A stretch of DNA of 40,930 nt, taken from Lishizhenia sp. (GTDB lineage: Bacteria; Bacteroidota; Bacteroidia; Flavobacteriales_D; Crocinitomicaceae). The stretch spans positions 88,542-129,471 of the forward strand of contig SKGS01000031.1 in assembly GCA_007117355.1 (NCBI GenBank), read 5' to 3'. This document shows, one piece after another, positions 1 to 9,302 of this stretch (positions are counted from its first letter, which is position 1; every line of letters begins with the position of its first letter). Both the position numbers and the translations under genes were made by a program. Under the pieces are notes generated by a model. It worked only from the letters and a program-made list of their open reading frames with translations, did not search any database and was not told the origin of the DNA.

Positions 1-1
1 G

Positions 2-226
2 GCTGCTCAAAATATTCAAATTGAGTCGTTGTTTATCGATGAAGGTTTTGGCACACTAGACCCAGAATCGTTAGATGCTGCCATCTCTGTTTTAGAAGAA
101 ATGCAACATCAAAACAATAAGTCTATCGGAATCATTTCTCACGTTGCCGAGCTTAAAGAACGCATTGGGACAAAAATAAAACTCGTGCCAACAGGAGGAG
201 GTTACAGTAAAATTGAAGTAGAGTAG
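2..226 (+). CDS. sbcC: SbcC-like nuclease-subunit ATPase, C-terminal fragment
   Basis: The gene runs in from the left edge; only about 74 C-terminal residues are present, ending at a TAG stop. The fragment holds the end of an ABC-type ATPase head: a Walker B and D-loop segment (LFIDEGFGTLD) and the H-loop histidine in IISHVAEL. This FIDEGFGTLD form is typical of SbcC/Rad50-type exonuclease subunits, which act with SbcD on DNA hairpins and ends. Family assignment rests on this short segment only, so another SMC/Rad50-like ATPase is possible. It converges on the minus-strand M23 peptidase gene, with about 58 nt between stop codons. Confidence 0.75.
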   Translation, partial: AAQNIQIESLFIDEGFGTLDPESLDAAISVLEEMQHQNNKSIGIISHVAELKERIGTKIKLVPTGGGYSKIEVE

Positions 227-284
227 AGTAGATGAAATCAAAGGCAAAATAAAATATTGAATAGAAATTAAAACATTCAACTAT

Positions 285-1256
285 TTAATCCATCGAGCGC
301 ATTGCATTATTACTAATCTCGATGATTTGCTCATATTCTTCAGGCGTTAAATCTGAATGGAAATAGTTGATTGGATTAACTTTTTGACCATTTTTTTCAA
401 CTTCATAATGAAGGTGAGGTCCTGTTGATTTGCCGGTATTCCCCATAAATCCAATTAAATCTCCTCGCTGAACTTTTTGACCTTTCTTCACATTGAATCC
501 AGATAAATGAGCATAACGAGTTTTTAAACCAAACCCATGATCAATCAGTATTTCTTTTCCATAGCCCCAAGCATTGGTTTTAATATACTCTACAACTCCA
601 GCACCTGTTGCATAAATTTCAGTTCCAACATCAGCAGAAAAGTCAACTCCCCAGTGCATTGTTCGAGTTCCATAAACAGGATCGACACGCATGCCGAAAC
701 CTGATGCAAGTCTTTTTAAATCACTGTTTCTAACAGGTTGAATAGCAGGTAAGCTAGCCAGTCTCTCTTCACGCTCTTTTGTTAATGCAATTAAGTCTTT
801 AAACGATAAACTCTGAGCGTGTAGTTTAGCTTCAATTCGGTCTAACTTTTCAGCGGTTGAAATCAGTAATTCAGCATTGCTTTTAGATCGTAGATAAGCA
901 TATTTATCCGTTCCTCCAATTCCCATCAATCGTAATTCTTTAGGAAATTCTTTCGCTCCCAATGCAACGCGATAAAGCTCTTCGTCACGTTGTTTGATGA
1001 TTTCAGTAACTTCTTCTATGGTAGATAGTCGTTTTCGCCATTCAGTTAATTCATTTTCAATTTCAACTAATTCTGATTGAAGCCTTTTTTCTTTTGGAGA
1101 GTCCAAGCGATTGGCAATAATGAATCCAAAAATAACACTCAATATCAATGTTGGGGCAATAAAAAACAAGGTGCGAAGAAAACGTTCAAATAATGTTCTC
1201 TGAACTTTTTCGTAAGATAGGGTTTCAGGATTATAGCGAAATTTGGATTTACTCAT
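285..1256 (-). CDS. Membrane-anchored M23 family peptidoglycan endopeptidase
   Basis: The 323-residue protein has a short cytoplasmic N-terminus, one transmembrane segment (about residues 28-49), a coiled-coil-rich stretch (about 54-165) and a C-terminal LytM/M23 domain. The zinc-binding pattern is intact: H201 and D205 (HWGVD), H250 (YAHL) and H283 (HLHYE). Family members cut peptide cross-links in peptidoglycan or activate amidases, here from the periplasmic face of the inner membrane. It is transcribed divergently from alaS, an arrangement I recall as common in Flavobacteriia. Its promoter appears to share a palindrome with the alaS promoter. The ATG start gives a sensible membrane-anchor topology. 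Confidence 0.9.
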   Translation of the reverse strand: MSKSKFRYNPETLSYEKVQRTLFERFLRTLFFIAPTLILSVIFGFIIANRLDSPKEKRLQSELVEIENELTEWRKRLSTIEEVTEIIKQRDEELYRVALGAKEFPKELRLMGIGGTDKYAYLRSKSNAELLISTAEKLDRIEAKLHAQSLSFKDLIALTKEREERLASLPAIQPVRNSDLKRLASGFGMRVDPVYGTRTMHWGVDFSADVGTEIYATGAGVVEYIKTNAWGYGKEILIDHGFGLKTRYAHLSGFNVKKGQKVQRGDLIGFMGNTGKSTGPHLHYEVEKNGQKVNPINYFHSDLTPEEYEQIIEISNNAMRSMD

Positions 1257-1270
1257 TATTTATAGTACAA

Positions 1271-1311
1271 AGCTGTGCAAAATTAGGTAATTAATCTAAT
1301 TTTGCAACCTT
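1271..1311. promoter_or_regulatory. Back-to-back divergent promoters forming a perfect inverted repeat
   Basis: A 10-bp arm GCAAAATTAG (1277-1286) is repeated in reverse as CTAATTTTGC (1296-1305), separated by 9 bp. Each arm contains one TAATTTTG box (TAnnTTTG), read leftwards for the M23 gene (1285-1278) and rightwards for alaS (1297-1304). On the minus strand a TTG (1307-1305) sits exactly 19 nt upstream of its box. On the plus strand GTG (1275-1277) sits at the same 19-nt spacing. The match to the Bacteroidota -33/-7 consensus is visible; activity is inferred. Confidence 0.7.
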
Positions 1312-1354
1312 GTTTAACAATGCTTAACGTTCAACATAAGTAAAATAGAATTAC

Positions 1355-3973
1355 ATGAGACTTCAAGAAATACGCAATCAGTTTTTTCAATTCTTTGAAA
1401 GTAAAGGACATAAAATTGTTTTATCTGCTCCAATGGTGGTTAAAAACGACCCAACATTGATGTTTACTAATGCTGGAATGAATCAATTTAAAGATTTCTT
1501 TTTAGGTCATGAAAAAGCGAAAGATACTAAAGTAGCAAATACCCAAAAATGTTTGCGTGTCTCTGGAAAACATAATGATTTAGAAGAGGTTGGTGTAGAT
1601 ACATACCACCATACGATGTTCGAAATGCTCGGAAATTGGTCTTTTGGTGATTATTTTAAAAAAGAAGCTATTGATTGGGCTTGGGAACTTTTGACGGAAG
1701 TTTATAAAATCGAAAAAGATAGATTGTACGTTACTGTTTTCGAAGGAGACAATGAAGATGGCGTTCCCGCTGACCAAGAAGCAATGGATATTTGGAAAAA
1801 GCACATCTCTGAGGATAGAATTTTATTGGCTAATAAAAAAGATAATTTTTGGGAGATGGGTGAGGTTGGTCCATGTGGTCCATGTTCAGAAATTCATGTG
1901 GACATCCGTTCTAACGAAGAGAGAGCATTAGTAGATGGTAAATCCCTTGTAAATGCTGACCATCCTCATGTTATTGAGATTTGGAATTTAGTTTTCATGC
2001 AATTCAATCGCAAAGCTGATGGAAGTTTAGAAAAACTTCCTGCAACACATGTTGACACAGGAATGGGGCTTGAGCGTTTAGCGATGGTCTTACAAAAGAA
2101 ACAGTCTAACTACGACACCGACTTATTTCAATCGTTGATACAACATGTTGCACGAAAAGCGGATGTGGAATATGGTAAAAAAGAAAATATTGATATTGCA
2201 TTGCGTGTTATTACCGACCATATTCGTGCCATTGCGTTTGCTATTGCAGATGGTCAACTTCCGTCTAATACTGGAGCAGGATATGTTATCCGTCGTATTT
2301 TGAGAAGAGCTATTCGCTATGGTTATCAAACGCTTCAATTCCGTGAGCCTTTTATGGCAGAATTAAGCACAGTTTTAGTGAATGAAATGGGAACTGCATT
2401 TCCTGAATTGAAAGAGCAAGCTTCTTTGATAGAAAATGTAATTAGAGAAGAAGAGTTGAGTTTCTTTAGAACGTTAGAGCAAGGGTTAAAACGAATCTTG
2501 AGTATTATCGAAGAAACGAAAGCACAGAAATCTTCTAAAATTGAAGGTACAGCAGCTTTTGAACTTTATGATACTTATGGTTTCCCAATTGACTTAACTG
2601 CGCTAATCGCTAGAGAGGAAGGAATGTTTGTGGATGAAAAAGGTTTTCAACAAGCGTTACAAGAACAAAAAGAACGCTCTCGTGCTGCAACTGGAATAAC
2701 TACAGATGATTGGGTTGTTTTACAGGAAGATGATGTGGAAGAATTTATCGGCTATGATGCAACTTCTGCGGACGTGATGCTGGTAAAATACAGAAGTGTA
2801 ACCCAAAAAAATAAGTCATTTTATCAACTTGTTTTTAATTTCACTCCTTTTTATCCTGAGGGCGGTGGACAAGTTGGCGATAAAGGTTACATCCAATTTG
2901 GCGATGAAAAAACTTTCATTTTCGATACAAAGAAAGAAAATAACTTGATAGTGCATTTAGCAGAAAAGTTGCCTTCTAACTTGAATGGAAGATTTAAGGC
3001 TGTTGTAGATGCAGAGAAACGCCAACTGACAACTGCCAACCACAGTGCAACACATTTACTACATCATGCTCTGAGAGAGGTTCTTGGAACCCATGTATCT
3101 CAAAAAGGTTCCTTGGTTCATCCTGATTATTTGCGTTTTGACTTTAGTCATTTTTCAAAAGTGACAGATGAGGAGCTACAAGCTATTGAGGAGAAAGTAT
3201 CTGCTGCAATTCGAGCAAATATTGGGCTGAATGAACAACGAAATGTACCAATGGCAAAAGCCACAGAGATGGGAGCAATGGCATTGTTTGGAGAAAAATA
3301 TGGTGAAGTTGTTCGCGTTATCAAATTTGGTGATTCAGTGGAGTTATGTGGAGGAACACACGTTAAAAACACCGCTGGAATTGGCTTGTTTAAAATCGTT
3401 TCTGAAAGTGCTGTTGCTGCGGGTGTAAGAAGGATTGAAGCGATAACGAATATTACCGCAGAACGATTTGTTCAAGATAGATTGACTACTTTGGGTGAAG
3501 TACAATCGCTTCTTAAAAATCCAAAGAATGTTACCAAGGCAATTGAGGATTTGATGCAACGAAATGTGCAATTGCAAAAGCAAATTGAAAGCATCAATAA
3601 AGAAAAGGCGCAAGCGCAGAAAAAAGAGCTACGAGAAGCAATTCAGCATCGCGATGGTGTAAATTACCTTTCCGCAAATATCAACCTTGATGGTGGCGGA
3701 GTAAAGGATATTTTATTCCAGTTGAAAGGAGAATTTCAAAACTTAATTGCTGTTATTGGTGCTGAAAATGAAGGGAAATGTACGCTCAGTATTATTATTT
3801 CTGAGGAACTTGTTGCAGCTAAACAATGGCATGCAGGTAATTTAGTGAGAGAGGCTGCCAAACATATTCAAGGTGGAGGAGGGGGACAACCTTTCTTTGC
3901 AACAGCAGGAGGAAAGAACCCAAAAGGAATTCCAGAAGCTTTAGCAGCGGTTGAGTCTAAGATTTTTTCTTAA
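1355..3973 (+). CDS. alaS: Alanyl-tRNA synthetase
   Basis: This 872-residue protein charges tRNA-Ala with alanine and edits mischarged Ser/Gly. Its length is close to that of the E. coli enzyme (876). The N-terminal class II catalytic core begins with [13 protein letters not shown]. The editing domain carries the zinc ligands H563 and H567 (HSATH) and C665 and H669 (CGGTH). The C-terminal region ends in the glycine-rich [15 protein letters not shown] segment of the C-Ala domain. The ATG at 1355 fits the normal N-terminus, 50 nt after a TAATTTTG promoter box. No missing motif was seen. Confidence 0.98.
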   Translation: MRLQEIRNQFFQFFESKGHKIVLSAPMVVKNDPTLMFTNAGMNQFKDFFLGHEKAKDTKVANTQKCLRVSGKHNDLEEVGVDTYHHTMFEMLGNWSFGDYFKKEAIDWAWELLTEVYKIEKDRLYVTVFEGDNEDGVPADQEAMDIWKKHISEDRILLANKKDNFWEMGEVGPCGPCSEIHVDIRSNEERALVDGKSLVNADHPHVIEIWNLVFMQFNRKADGSLEKLPATHVDTGMGLERLAMVLQKKQSNYDTDLFQSLIQHVARKADVEYGKKENIDIALRVITDHIRAIAFAIADGQLPSNTGAGYVIRRILRRAIRYGYQTLQFREPFMAELSTVLVNEMGTAFPELKEQASLIENVIREEELSFFRTLEQGLKRILSIIEETKAQKSSKIEGTAAFELYDTYGFPIDLTALIAREEGMFVDEKGFQQALQEQKERSRAATGITTDDWVVLQEDDVEEFIGYDATSADVMLVKYRSVTQKNKSFYQLVFNFTPFYPEGGGQVGDKGYIQFGDEKTFIFDTKKENNLIVHLAEKLPSNLNGRFKAVVDAEKRQLTTANHSATHLLHHALREVLGTHVSQKGSLVHPDYLRFDFSHFSKVTDEELQAIEEKVSAAIRANIGLNEQRNVPMAKATEMGAMALFGEKYGEVVRVIKFGDSVELCGGTHVKNTAGIGLFKIVSESAVAAGVRRIEAITNITAERFVQDRLTTLGEVQSLLKNPKNVTKAIEDLMQRNVQLQKQIESINKEKAQAQKKELREAIQHRDGVNYLSANINLDGGGVKDILFQLKGEFQNLIAVIGAENEGKCTLSIIISEELVAAKQWHAGNLVREAAKHIQGGGGGQPFFATAGGKNPKGIPEALAAVESKIFS

Positions 3974-4030
3974 ATTTATTGAATAACAAGAAGTAGCAGA
4001 AGCATTTTCGCTGAAAAATAAATTATTGAA

Positions 4031-5332
4031 ATGCTAGATTCAAGTATTAGTAAAAAAATATTGATTATCTCCTATTACTGGCCACCGAGTGGTGGAAGTG
4101 GGGTGCAGCGGTGGGTTTATTTTGCAAAGTACTTGAAACGGATGGGCTACATTCCAATTGTAATAACGGTTGACCCCTCAAAAGCTACTTACCCTTCAGA
4201 GGACAAAAGTTTGTTGACAGAAGTTGAAGGAATTCAAACTATTCGAACAGATTCATTTGAACCTTTGCAATTATATTCCAAAATGGTTTCTGGTTCGAAA
4301 AAAAAAGCTGTTCCATTCGGGTCGGTAGATACTGAAAACAAATCTTTTATTAAGAAAATTCCTGCTTTTATCAGAGGTAATTTTGTTTTGCCTGATGCGA
4401 GAAAATATTGGAAAAAATTTGCGCTGCCGGAAGCTAAGAAAATCATAGAAAGTGAGAACATAGCTGTTGTAATTACAACAGGTCCACCTCACTCTACGCA
4501 TTTAATAGGAAAAGCGATTAAAGAAAAGTATGATTTACCTTGGATAGCTGATTTTCGTGACCCTTGGACAGAAATCTTCTACAACAAGGACTTGTTTCGA
4601 ACGAGCTTTGCGAATAATTTGGATAAAAAAATGGAAACCTCCGTTTTAAATAAAGCAGATGCTGTGCTTGCTATTTCTGAACATACAGCAAAATTACTTT
4701 ATCCGAAAATGGAAGACCCGAGCAAAGTACATTGTATTTTAAACGGATTTGATGCTGAATTATTAGAGAAAATTGAGTCACAACCCTTGCAAGGAATAAC
4801 TTTTGCGTATGTTGGTTATTTAGGTAAACATCATGTTCATGAACCTTTTACCAAAGGGTTGGAAGCATTCTGTAAGGCTAATCCTGATAAAAAATTCAAT
4901 TTACACCTTGCAGGAAATATCGAACAACCAATTTTAGAAAAATGGGAGCGTATAGAGCAGCTCAACATCATCCACGAGGGGGTTGTTACACATCAACGGG
5001 CTTTAGAAATATGTTGTAGTGCAACGGTGTTATTTATTAGTATTCCAAAGTCGAGTTACGCACTTGGGAATATACCAGGCAAATTATTAGAATATTTAGC
5101 CACTGGAAATCCTATAATTTTGGTTACAGAGAAGGGAAGTGATGCGGAAAAAATTATAGCTGAATATGAAAATACATTGACGCTTTCATCAGAAGACAAT
5201 ACTTGTTTTATTGAATTCGTCAACAAAGTTGAAAATGGAATTATTAAACCAAGAAAGTCACTAGCAACCGTTATGAAATACAGTCGAGAAGAAATTACAA
5301 AACAACTTGAAAAGGTTATACAAGGGATTTAG
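4031..5332 (+). CDS. Glycosyltransferase family 4-like protein
   Basis: A 433-residue protein with the two-lobed GT-B plan. The N-terminal acceptor lobe opens with a beta strand and a glycine-rich loop (YYWPPSGGSGVQRW, about residues 15-28), followed by GPPHSTHLIGKAI and WIADFRDPW. The C-terminal donor lobe contains GKLLEYLATGNPII, the region that binds the nucleotide sugar in GT4 enzymes. Such proteins transfer a sugar to a lipid-linked glycan or exopolysaccharide precursor at the inner membrane. Substrate cannot be told, because no other polysaccharide genes are adjacent. It lies 57 nt after alaS with no clear promoter or terminator between, so read-through from alaS is possible. Confidence 0.85.
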   Translation: MLDSSISKKILIISYYWPPSGGSGVQRWVYFAKYLKRMGYIPIVITVDPSKATYPSEDKSLLTEVEGIQTIRTDSFEPLQLYSKMVSGSKKKAVPFGSVDTENKSFIKKIPAFIRGNFVLPDARKYWKKFALPEAKKIIESENIAVVITTGPPHSTHLIGKAIKEKYDLPWIADFRDPWTEIFYNKDLFRTSFANNLDKKMETSVLNKADAVLAISEHTAKLLYPKMEDPSKVHCILNGFDAELLEKIESQPLQGITFAYVGYLGKHHVHEPFTKGLEAFCKANPDKKFNLHLAGNIEQPILEKWERIEQLNIIHEGVVTHQRALEICCSATVLFISIPKSSYALGNIPGKLLEYLATGNPIILVTEKGSDAEKIIAEYENTLTLSSEDNTCFIEFVNKVENGIIKPRKSLATVMKYSREEITKQLEKVIQGI

Positions 5333-5386
5333 CTTAGATGGATTTTCATTCTACTTCAATGGATAATTGTTAAACAAAATGAAATC

Positions 5387-5410
5387 AAAAAAAGGAGCCT
5401 TTCGGCTCCT
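5387..5410 (-). terminator. Rho-independent terminator of the ABC-F gene
   Basis: A perfect 7-bp stem (AGGAGCC, 5393-5399, with GGCTCCT, 5404-5410) encloses a 4-nt loop. Read on the minus strand it is followed by seven T residues (5393-5387). It starts 4 nt after the ABC-F stop codon. On the plus strand there is no T run, so it probably does not stop transcription from the glycosyltransferase efficiently. Confidence 0.9.
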
Positions 5411-5414
5411 CTAA

Positions 5415-7034
5415 TTAGTACATTGTTTCAAGCTGTTCTGCTATCTTTTTATCTTTTAGATACTCATCGTAAGGCATCATTTTATCAACGATTCCGCCAG
5501 GTGTAATTTCTATTATACGAGTAGCAACGGTCTGAACCAATTCTTGGTCATGCGAAGTGAACAATATCGTTCCTTTAAAATCTGACATACCATTATTTAA
5601 TGCTGTAATAGATTCCAAATCAAGGTGATTGGTTGGTTCGTCCATCATTAATAAATTAGCTTTTGCTAACATCATTTTGGACAACATACATCGCACTTTT
5701 TCACCTCCAGAAAGCACCTTTGAACTTTTCATCGCTTCCTCGCCAGAAAATAGCATTTTACCTAAGAAACCTCTTAGATATACTGCTTCTCGCTCCTCGT
5801 CAGTTTGCGCGTAGTCTCTTAGCCAATCAACCAGCGGAGTGTCTTGCTGAAAATAAGAAGAGTTATCATTTGGTAAATAAGCAGTTGTTATCGTTGTTCC
5901 AAACTGAAAAGTTCCAGTTTCGGCTTCTTTAATTCCATTTAAAATTTCAAAGAATGCTGTAATTGCTTTGGAGTTTTTAGAGATAATTGCAATTTTATCT
6001 CCACGATTCACATTGATATTGATGTCTTTAAAGAGCAATTCACCATCTTGGCTATAACTCAAGTTTTCAATGTGCAATATTTGGTCACCGGCCTCTCTTT
6101 CTTGTTCGAAAATGATAGCTGGATATTTTCTAGACGACGGTTGAATTTCATCTAAATCCAATTTATCTAATAGTTTTCTTCTACTTGTTGCTTGCTTCGA
6201 TTTGGAAGCATTGGCAGAAAATCGAGCAATAAATTCTTGAAGTTCTTTCTTTTTCTCTTCTGCTTTTTTGTTTTTATCCGCACGTTGTCTCGATGCTAAT
6301 TGAGAGGTTTTATACCAAAACGTATAGTTACCAGTGAATAAATTAATTTTTCCAAAATCAATATCACAGATATGTGTACATACGGTGTCCAAAAAGTGAC
6401 GGTCATGCGATACAACAATCACAGTATTTTTAAAGTCAAGTAAGAAGTCTTCTAACCAATTGATGGTTTTTAAATCCAAGTCGTTGGTAGGCTCATCCAA
6501 AATCAATAAATCTGGGTTACCAAACAACGCTTGAGCAAGTAACACCCTTACCTTCATGTCGTTTGGAATGTCTTCCATTTTCTGGTAATGATAATCTTCG
6601 GAAATCCCAAGGTTAGACAATAGGGAAGCAGCATCTGTTTCAGCGTTCCAACCTTCCATATCTGCAAATTCTGCTTCGAGCTCTGAAGCCTTCATTCCAT
6701 CTTCTTCAGAAAAATCTTCTTTAGCGTACAAAGCATCTTTTTCTGTCATAATTTCGAAAAGCCTTTTATGCCCTCGAATTACCGTTGGAAGCACTTCAAA
6801 TTCGTTGAACTCATAGTGGTCCTGCTTTAGTACCGCCATTCGTTTGCCTGGCTCCAAAGAAATACCTCCTGTTGTAGGGTCTTGCTCGCCAGTTATAATT
6901 TTTAAAAAAGTCGATTTTCCTGCTCCGTTGGCACCAATAACGCCGTAGCAGTTACCGTGCAAGAATTTCAAATTCACCTCGTCAAATAAGGTTCTTTTAC
7001 CAAATTGAAGTGTTAAATTATTTACTGTTAACAT
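5415..7034 (-). CDS. ABC-F ATPase, YbiT-type, with one degenerate ATP site
   Basis: A soluble 539-residue protein with two ABC domains and a charged linker (about 245-300). The linker contains ARFSANASKSKQATSR, which closely resembles E. coli YbiT. ABC-F proteins bind the ribosome E site and adjust translation. NBD1 has a normal Walker A (GANGAGKS, 34-41), Walker B (LLILDEP) and SHD, but IPNDM (156-160) replaces the LSGG signature. NBD2 has LSGGE (441-445) and MMDEP, but its Walker A position reads SKNSKAIT (352-359), without the glycines and GK. So only one composite ATP site looks complete. A TATCTTTG box (7062-7055) lies 20 nt before the ATG. Confidence 0.92.
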   Translation of the reverse strand: MLTVNNLTLQFGKRTLFDEVNLKFLHGNCYGVIGANGAGKSTFLKIITGEQDPTTGGISLEPGKRMAVLKQDHYEFNEFEVLPTVIRGHKRLFEIMTEKDALYAKEDFSEEDGMKASELEAEFADMEGWNAETDAASLLSNLGISEDYHYQKMEDIPNDMKVRVLLAQALFGNPDLLILDEPTNDLDLKTINWLEDFLLDFKNTVIVVSHDRHFLDTVCTHICDIDFGKINLFTGNYTFWYKTSQLASRQRADKNKKAEEKKKELQEFIARFSANASKSKQATSRRKLLDKLDLDEIQPSSRKYPAIIFEQEREAGDQILHIENLSYSQDGELLFKDININVNRGDKIAIISKNSKAITAFFEILNGIKEAETGTFQFGTTITTAYLPNDNSSYFQQDTPLVDWLRDYAQTDEEREAVYLRGFLGKMLFSGEEAMKSSKVLSGGEKVRCMLSKMMLAKANLLMMDEPTNHLDLESITALNNGMSDFKGTILFTSHDQELVQTVATRIIEITPGGIVDKMMPYDEYLKDKKIAEQLETMY

Positions 7035-7054
7035 TATGCATTTTTAATTTGCTG

Positions 7055-7062
7055 CAAAGATA
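7055..7062 (-). promoter_or_regulatory. -7 promoter box of the ABC-F gene
   Basis: TATCTTTG matches TAnnTTTG and ends 20 nt before the ATG at 7034. No TTG is visible at the usual -33 spacing, so the call rests on the -7 box and its position. Confidence 0.55.
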
Positions 7063-7126
7063 CAGTAAACTTGTCGGAATATGAAGTTTCCTGTGAGAAG
7101 TTCTATGGGGCGGCCTCAGTATAATT

Positions 7127-7513
7127 TCAATTCACCCCTTTGTCTAATGGTCGAAAGGTATTATTTGTAATGATTATTTCAACTCTAGTTTGAAAAACTT
7201 CGCTGGACAGTTGTCTTTCCAAATCGTTGAGTAATGCAATTTCTTGAATAGTTAATTTTTGATTTTCATATGATTTATTTTCTATTACTTTGACAAGAAT
7301 CCAGTCAGCTTTATCTTTTTCAAGTTGAATGGTCTGTGGTTTTTCTCCAACAAAACCGTTGGAACGCCAGAATTTGGTGAAGTTTATGGCTTGATTTTTA
7401 GAAACTCCTTCGGTATAATATACACTAAGGTTTTCAGCATCAATGCGGTCTCCCATATTTATTCCACATGAAACAAAGGTTAAAAACAAAAATAAATAAA
7501 GATAATTACGCAT
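7127..7513 (-). CDS. Small predicted lipoprotein, unknown function
   Basis: A 128-residue protein whose N-terminus is a lipoprotein signal: positively charged start, a hydrophobic run, then the lipobox VSC with Cys16 as the acylation site. The mature part is polar and carries no motif I recognise, so function is unknown. Its start overlaps the end of the upstream aminotransferase gene by 8 nt, which points to co-translation from a rhomboid/aminotransferase/lipoprotein operon. It would sit in the envelope on the periplasmic side or at the cell surface. Confidence 0.75.
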   Translation of the reverse strand: MRNYLYLFLFLTFVSCGINMGDRIDAENLSVYYTEGVSKNQAINFTKFWRSNGFVGEKPQTIQLEKDKADWILVKVIENKSYENQKLTIQEIALLNDLERQLSSEVFQTRVEIIITNNTFRPLDKGVN

Positions 7514-8354
7514 AGTAATACTTTTTATTCAGTAATTCAATGAGTTTTGAAGACATCGAATTAGTATATTGTTTCGTTCGATACCAGCCAGCCCATTGCA
7601 CTCCTCGAATGGCATTTGTAAGAAATAATTCATCTGCTACAAGTAAATTTTGCGGCATGATATTACATTCATATACTTTGATGTTATTCTCCAAAGCCAA
7701 ATTAATAATATTCATTCGCATAACACCAGCCAAACAACCTTGGTCTATACTTGGAGTGTATAATGAATTATTACTTACTAAAAATATGTTGCTGTTACTT
7801 GTTTCTAAAATACCGCCTTGTCGATTGGTGATAAATACATCATTTAGCTGCATTTCCTTTGCTTTCAAAGCAGCCATGATAAAAAGTAAACCGTTCTTCG
7901 TTTTAAAGTTAGCCCACGGAGTAATTTGTTTTTTAACATCGGTATAAATATCAAGTTCTAAGCCTTTATCGTTTAAAACAAAGTTTTCATCTTTTATTGG
8001 AAATACTTCAATGAAAAAGGTTGCTTCATTACTTTCAGGGAGATAAGTTCCACCGCTTATTCTATCAATAGAGATTCGAATTTTGGCGCTTTTGTTTAAT
8101 CCTGATTTATTTAATACTTCAAGAATACGTTTTTCAAAAAAATCAACGGAAAAGAAACTTGGGGTACGAATATTTATTGCTTTTGCTCCATCCAGCATTC
8201 GTGAAATGTGTGCTTCTAAAGAAATAAACTTGCCATTCATAAAGCGAATAGATTCAAAAACTCCATCCCCATACAAATGTGCGCGGTTATTGGAATGAAG
8301 CGAGGGTTCAGTTGCAGGTAAAAGTTGGCCATTATTATCAACAAATAACTGCAT
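7506..8354 (-). CDS. Class IV aminotransferase (PabC/D-amino acid transaminase type)
   Basis: A 282-residue fold-type IV PLP enzyme. Visible features are the N-terminal HLYGDGVFESIR segment (about 26-37), the likely PLP lysine K151 (NFKTKNG) and ETSNSNIF (184-191), which matches the family's cofactor-binding loop. Relatives include 4-amino-4-deoxychorismate lyase (folate synthesis), D-amino acid transaminase and branched-chain aminotransferase. The window has a clearer ilvE at 34.9 kb, so a PabC-like role is plausible here, but the sequence alone does not settle it. The ATG lies 2 nt downstream of the rhomboid stop codon and the gene end overlaps the lipoprotein gene. Confidence 0.85.
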   Translation of the reverse strand: MQLFVDNNGQLLPATEPSLHSNNRAHLYGDGVFESIRFMNGKFISLEAHISRMLDGAKAINIRTPSFFSVDFFEKRILEVLNKSGLNKSAKIRISIDRISGGTYLPESNEATFFIEVFPIKDENFVLNDKGLELDIYTDVKKQITPWANFKTKNGLLFIMAALKAKEMQLNDVFITNRQGGILETSNSNIFLVSNNSLYTPSIDQGCLAGVMRMNIINLALENNIKVYECNIMPQNLLVADELFLTNAIRGVQWAGWYRTKQYTNSMSSKLIELLNKKYYYA

Positions 8355-8356
8355 AA

Positions 8357-8986
8357 TTAACTTATTATATAATTTATAAATTCTTGTCCTTTGTAAGATG
8401 CTATGATAAGAACATATAAAATTCCAAAAACAGCACCTCCGAAATGAGCGTCATGAGCCACGCCAGTATTTCCTCTTTTACTCATGTAATATTCAAATCC
8501 AAGATAGAGAAATCCAAATAACCACGCTTTAATTTCAAATGGAATAAAAAGAATATAAATTCCACCATGAGGTAGCCAAATAATTGAGGCAAACAAAACT
8601 GCAGAAACAGCACCAGAAGCTCCTAAACTAAGGTAATGAATGTTATCTTGGTTTTTGATGTAAGGAAAAGTAGCTGCAAATATTCCACCAACTAGATACA
8701 GAAATAAAAAATGAAAACTCCCTAGTAACAGTCCGAATTCTTGCACAAAAACTTGCTCTAACAAACCGCCAAAAGAAAATAAAACGAACATATTAAATGC
8801 TAAATGCATTCCATCTGCATGAATTAATATATGTGTAATAAAGCGATAATATTCTTTGTTATAATTAACGCGATAGGGGTAGAATATCCACTTTCTTTTT
8901 CGTTCCATATCATTAAACGCATTTATAGATATCAGCACTGTGATAATTATAATTATTAGCGTAATTGGATATTGCTGGAACTCCAT
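8357..8986 (-). CDS. Rhomboid family intramembrane serine protease
   Basis: A 209-residue polytopic membrane protein that should cut transmembrane substrates within the lipid bilayer. The active-site pair is visible: the GASG motif with Ser124, and His181 in AHFGG. The HADGMHLAFNM segment carries the conserved H/N residues (H56, H61, N65) of the oxyanion region. About six membrane segments can be drawn. I chose the ATG at 8986 over a TTG two codons earlier. A promoter-like TTG-20 nt-TATCATTG pair lies immediately upstream. It heads the rhomboid/aminotransferase/lipoprotein gene group. Confidence 0.9.
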   Translation of the reverse strand: MEFQQYPITLIIIIITVLISINAFNDMERKRKWIFYPYRVNYNKEYYRFITHILIHADGMHLAFNMFVLFSFGGLLEQVFVQEFGLLLGSFHFLFLYLVGGIFAATFPYIKNQDNIHYLSLGASGAVSAVLFASIIWLPHGGIYILFIPFEIKAWLFGFLYLGFEYYMSKRGNTGVAHDAHFGGAVFGILYVLIIASYKGQEFINYIIS

Positions 8987-8999
8987 ATTCAAATTTTCA

Positions 9000-9030
9000 C
9001 AATGATAGTTTAATTCTTTTACTTTGTCAA
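9000..9030 (-). promoter_or_regulatory. Promoter for the rhomboid operon
   Basis: On the minus strand TTG (9030-9028) is followed after 20 nt by TATCATTG (9007-9000), one mismatch from TAnnTTTG. The box ends 13 nt before the ATG at 8986. Sequence match only. Confidence 0.5.
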
Positions 9031-9302
9031 GTGTATGTTTATACCTGTGATATTAAATTTAACCCAAATTATTCACTAGAAACATTTCTAATGAATAAAC
9101 GACTATGAAAATCAATCCATTAGTGTGATTTTCCAAACCTCTCTAATGGTGATTTTCTATGTCGGGATTAACCCTTTCTAATGCAAGTAGTTCAGCTCAT
9201 ATTTCGCTTTATATTGCATAAGACGGGTTAATATGAATTTAACACATTTTAATAGTGAATTTAAAACATTATAGAATAACTGAGTTGGAAAATGAAAAAA
9301 GA
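9031..9302. repeat. Non-coding spacer with nested short repeats
   Basis: No gene is seen between the rhomboid promoter and the BrkB gene end. The spacer contains GAAAATCA (9107-9114) with its inverse TGATTTTC (9126-9133). A CCATTAG (9117-9123)/CTAATGG (9143-9149) inverted pair is nested with it, and a second GTGATTTTC (9149-9157) repeats 9125-9133 directly. TCTAATG occurs three times. It could be an operator or transcript structure; nothing identifies it. Confidence 0.5.

Noticed and set aside
3344-3613. 89-codon open frame opposite alaS
   Set aside because: Antisense to the conserved CGGTH and C-Ala regions of alaS; no independent evidence of coding.
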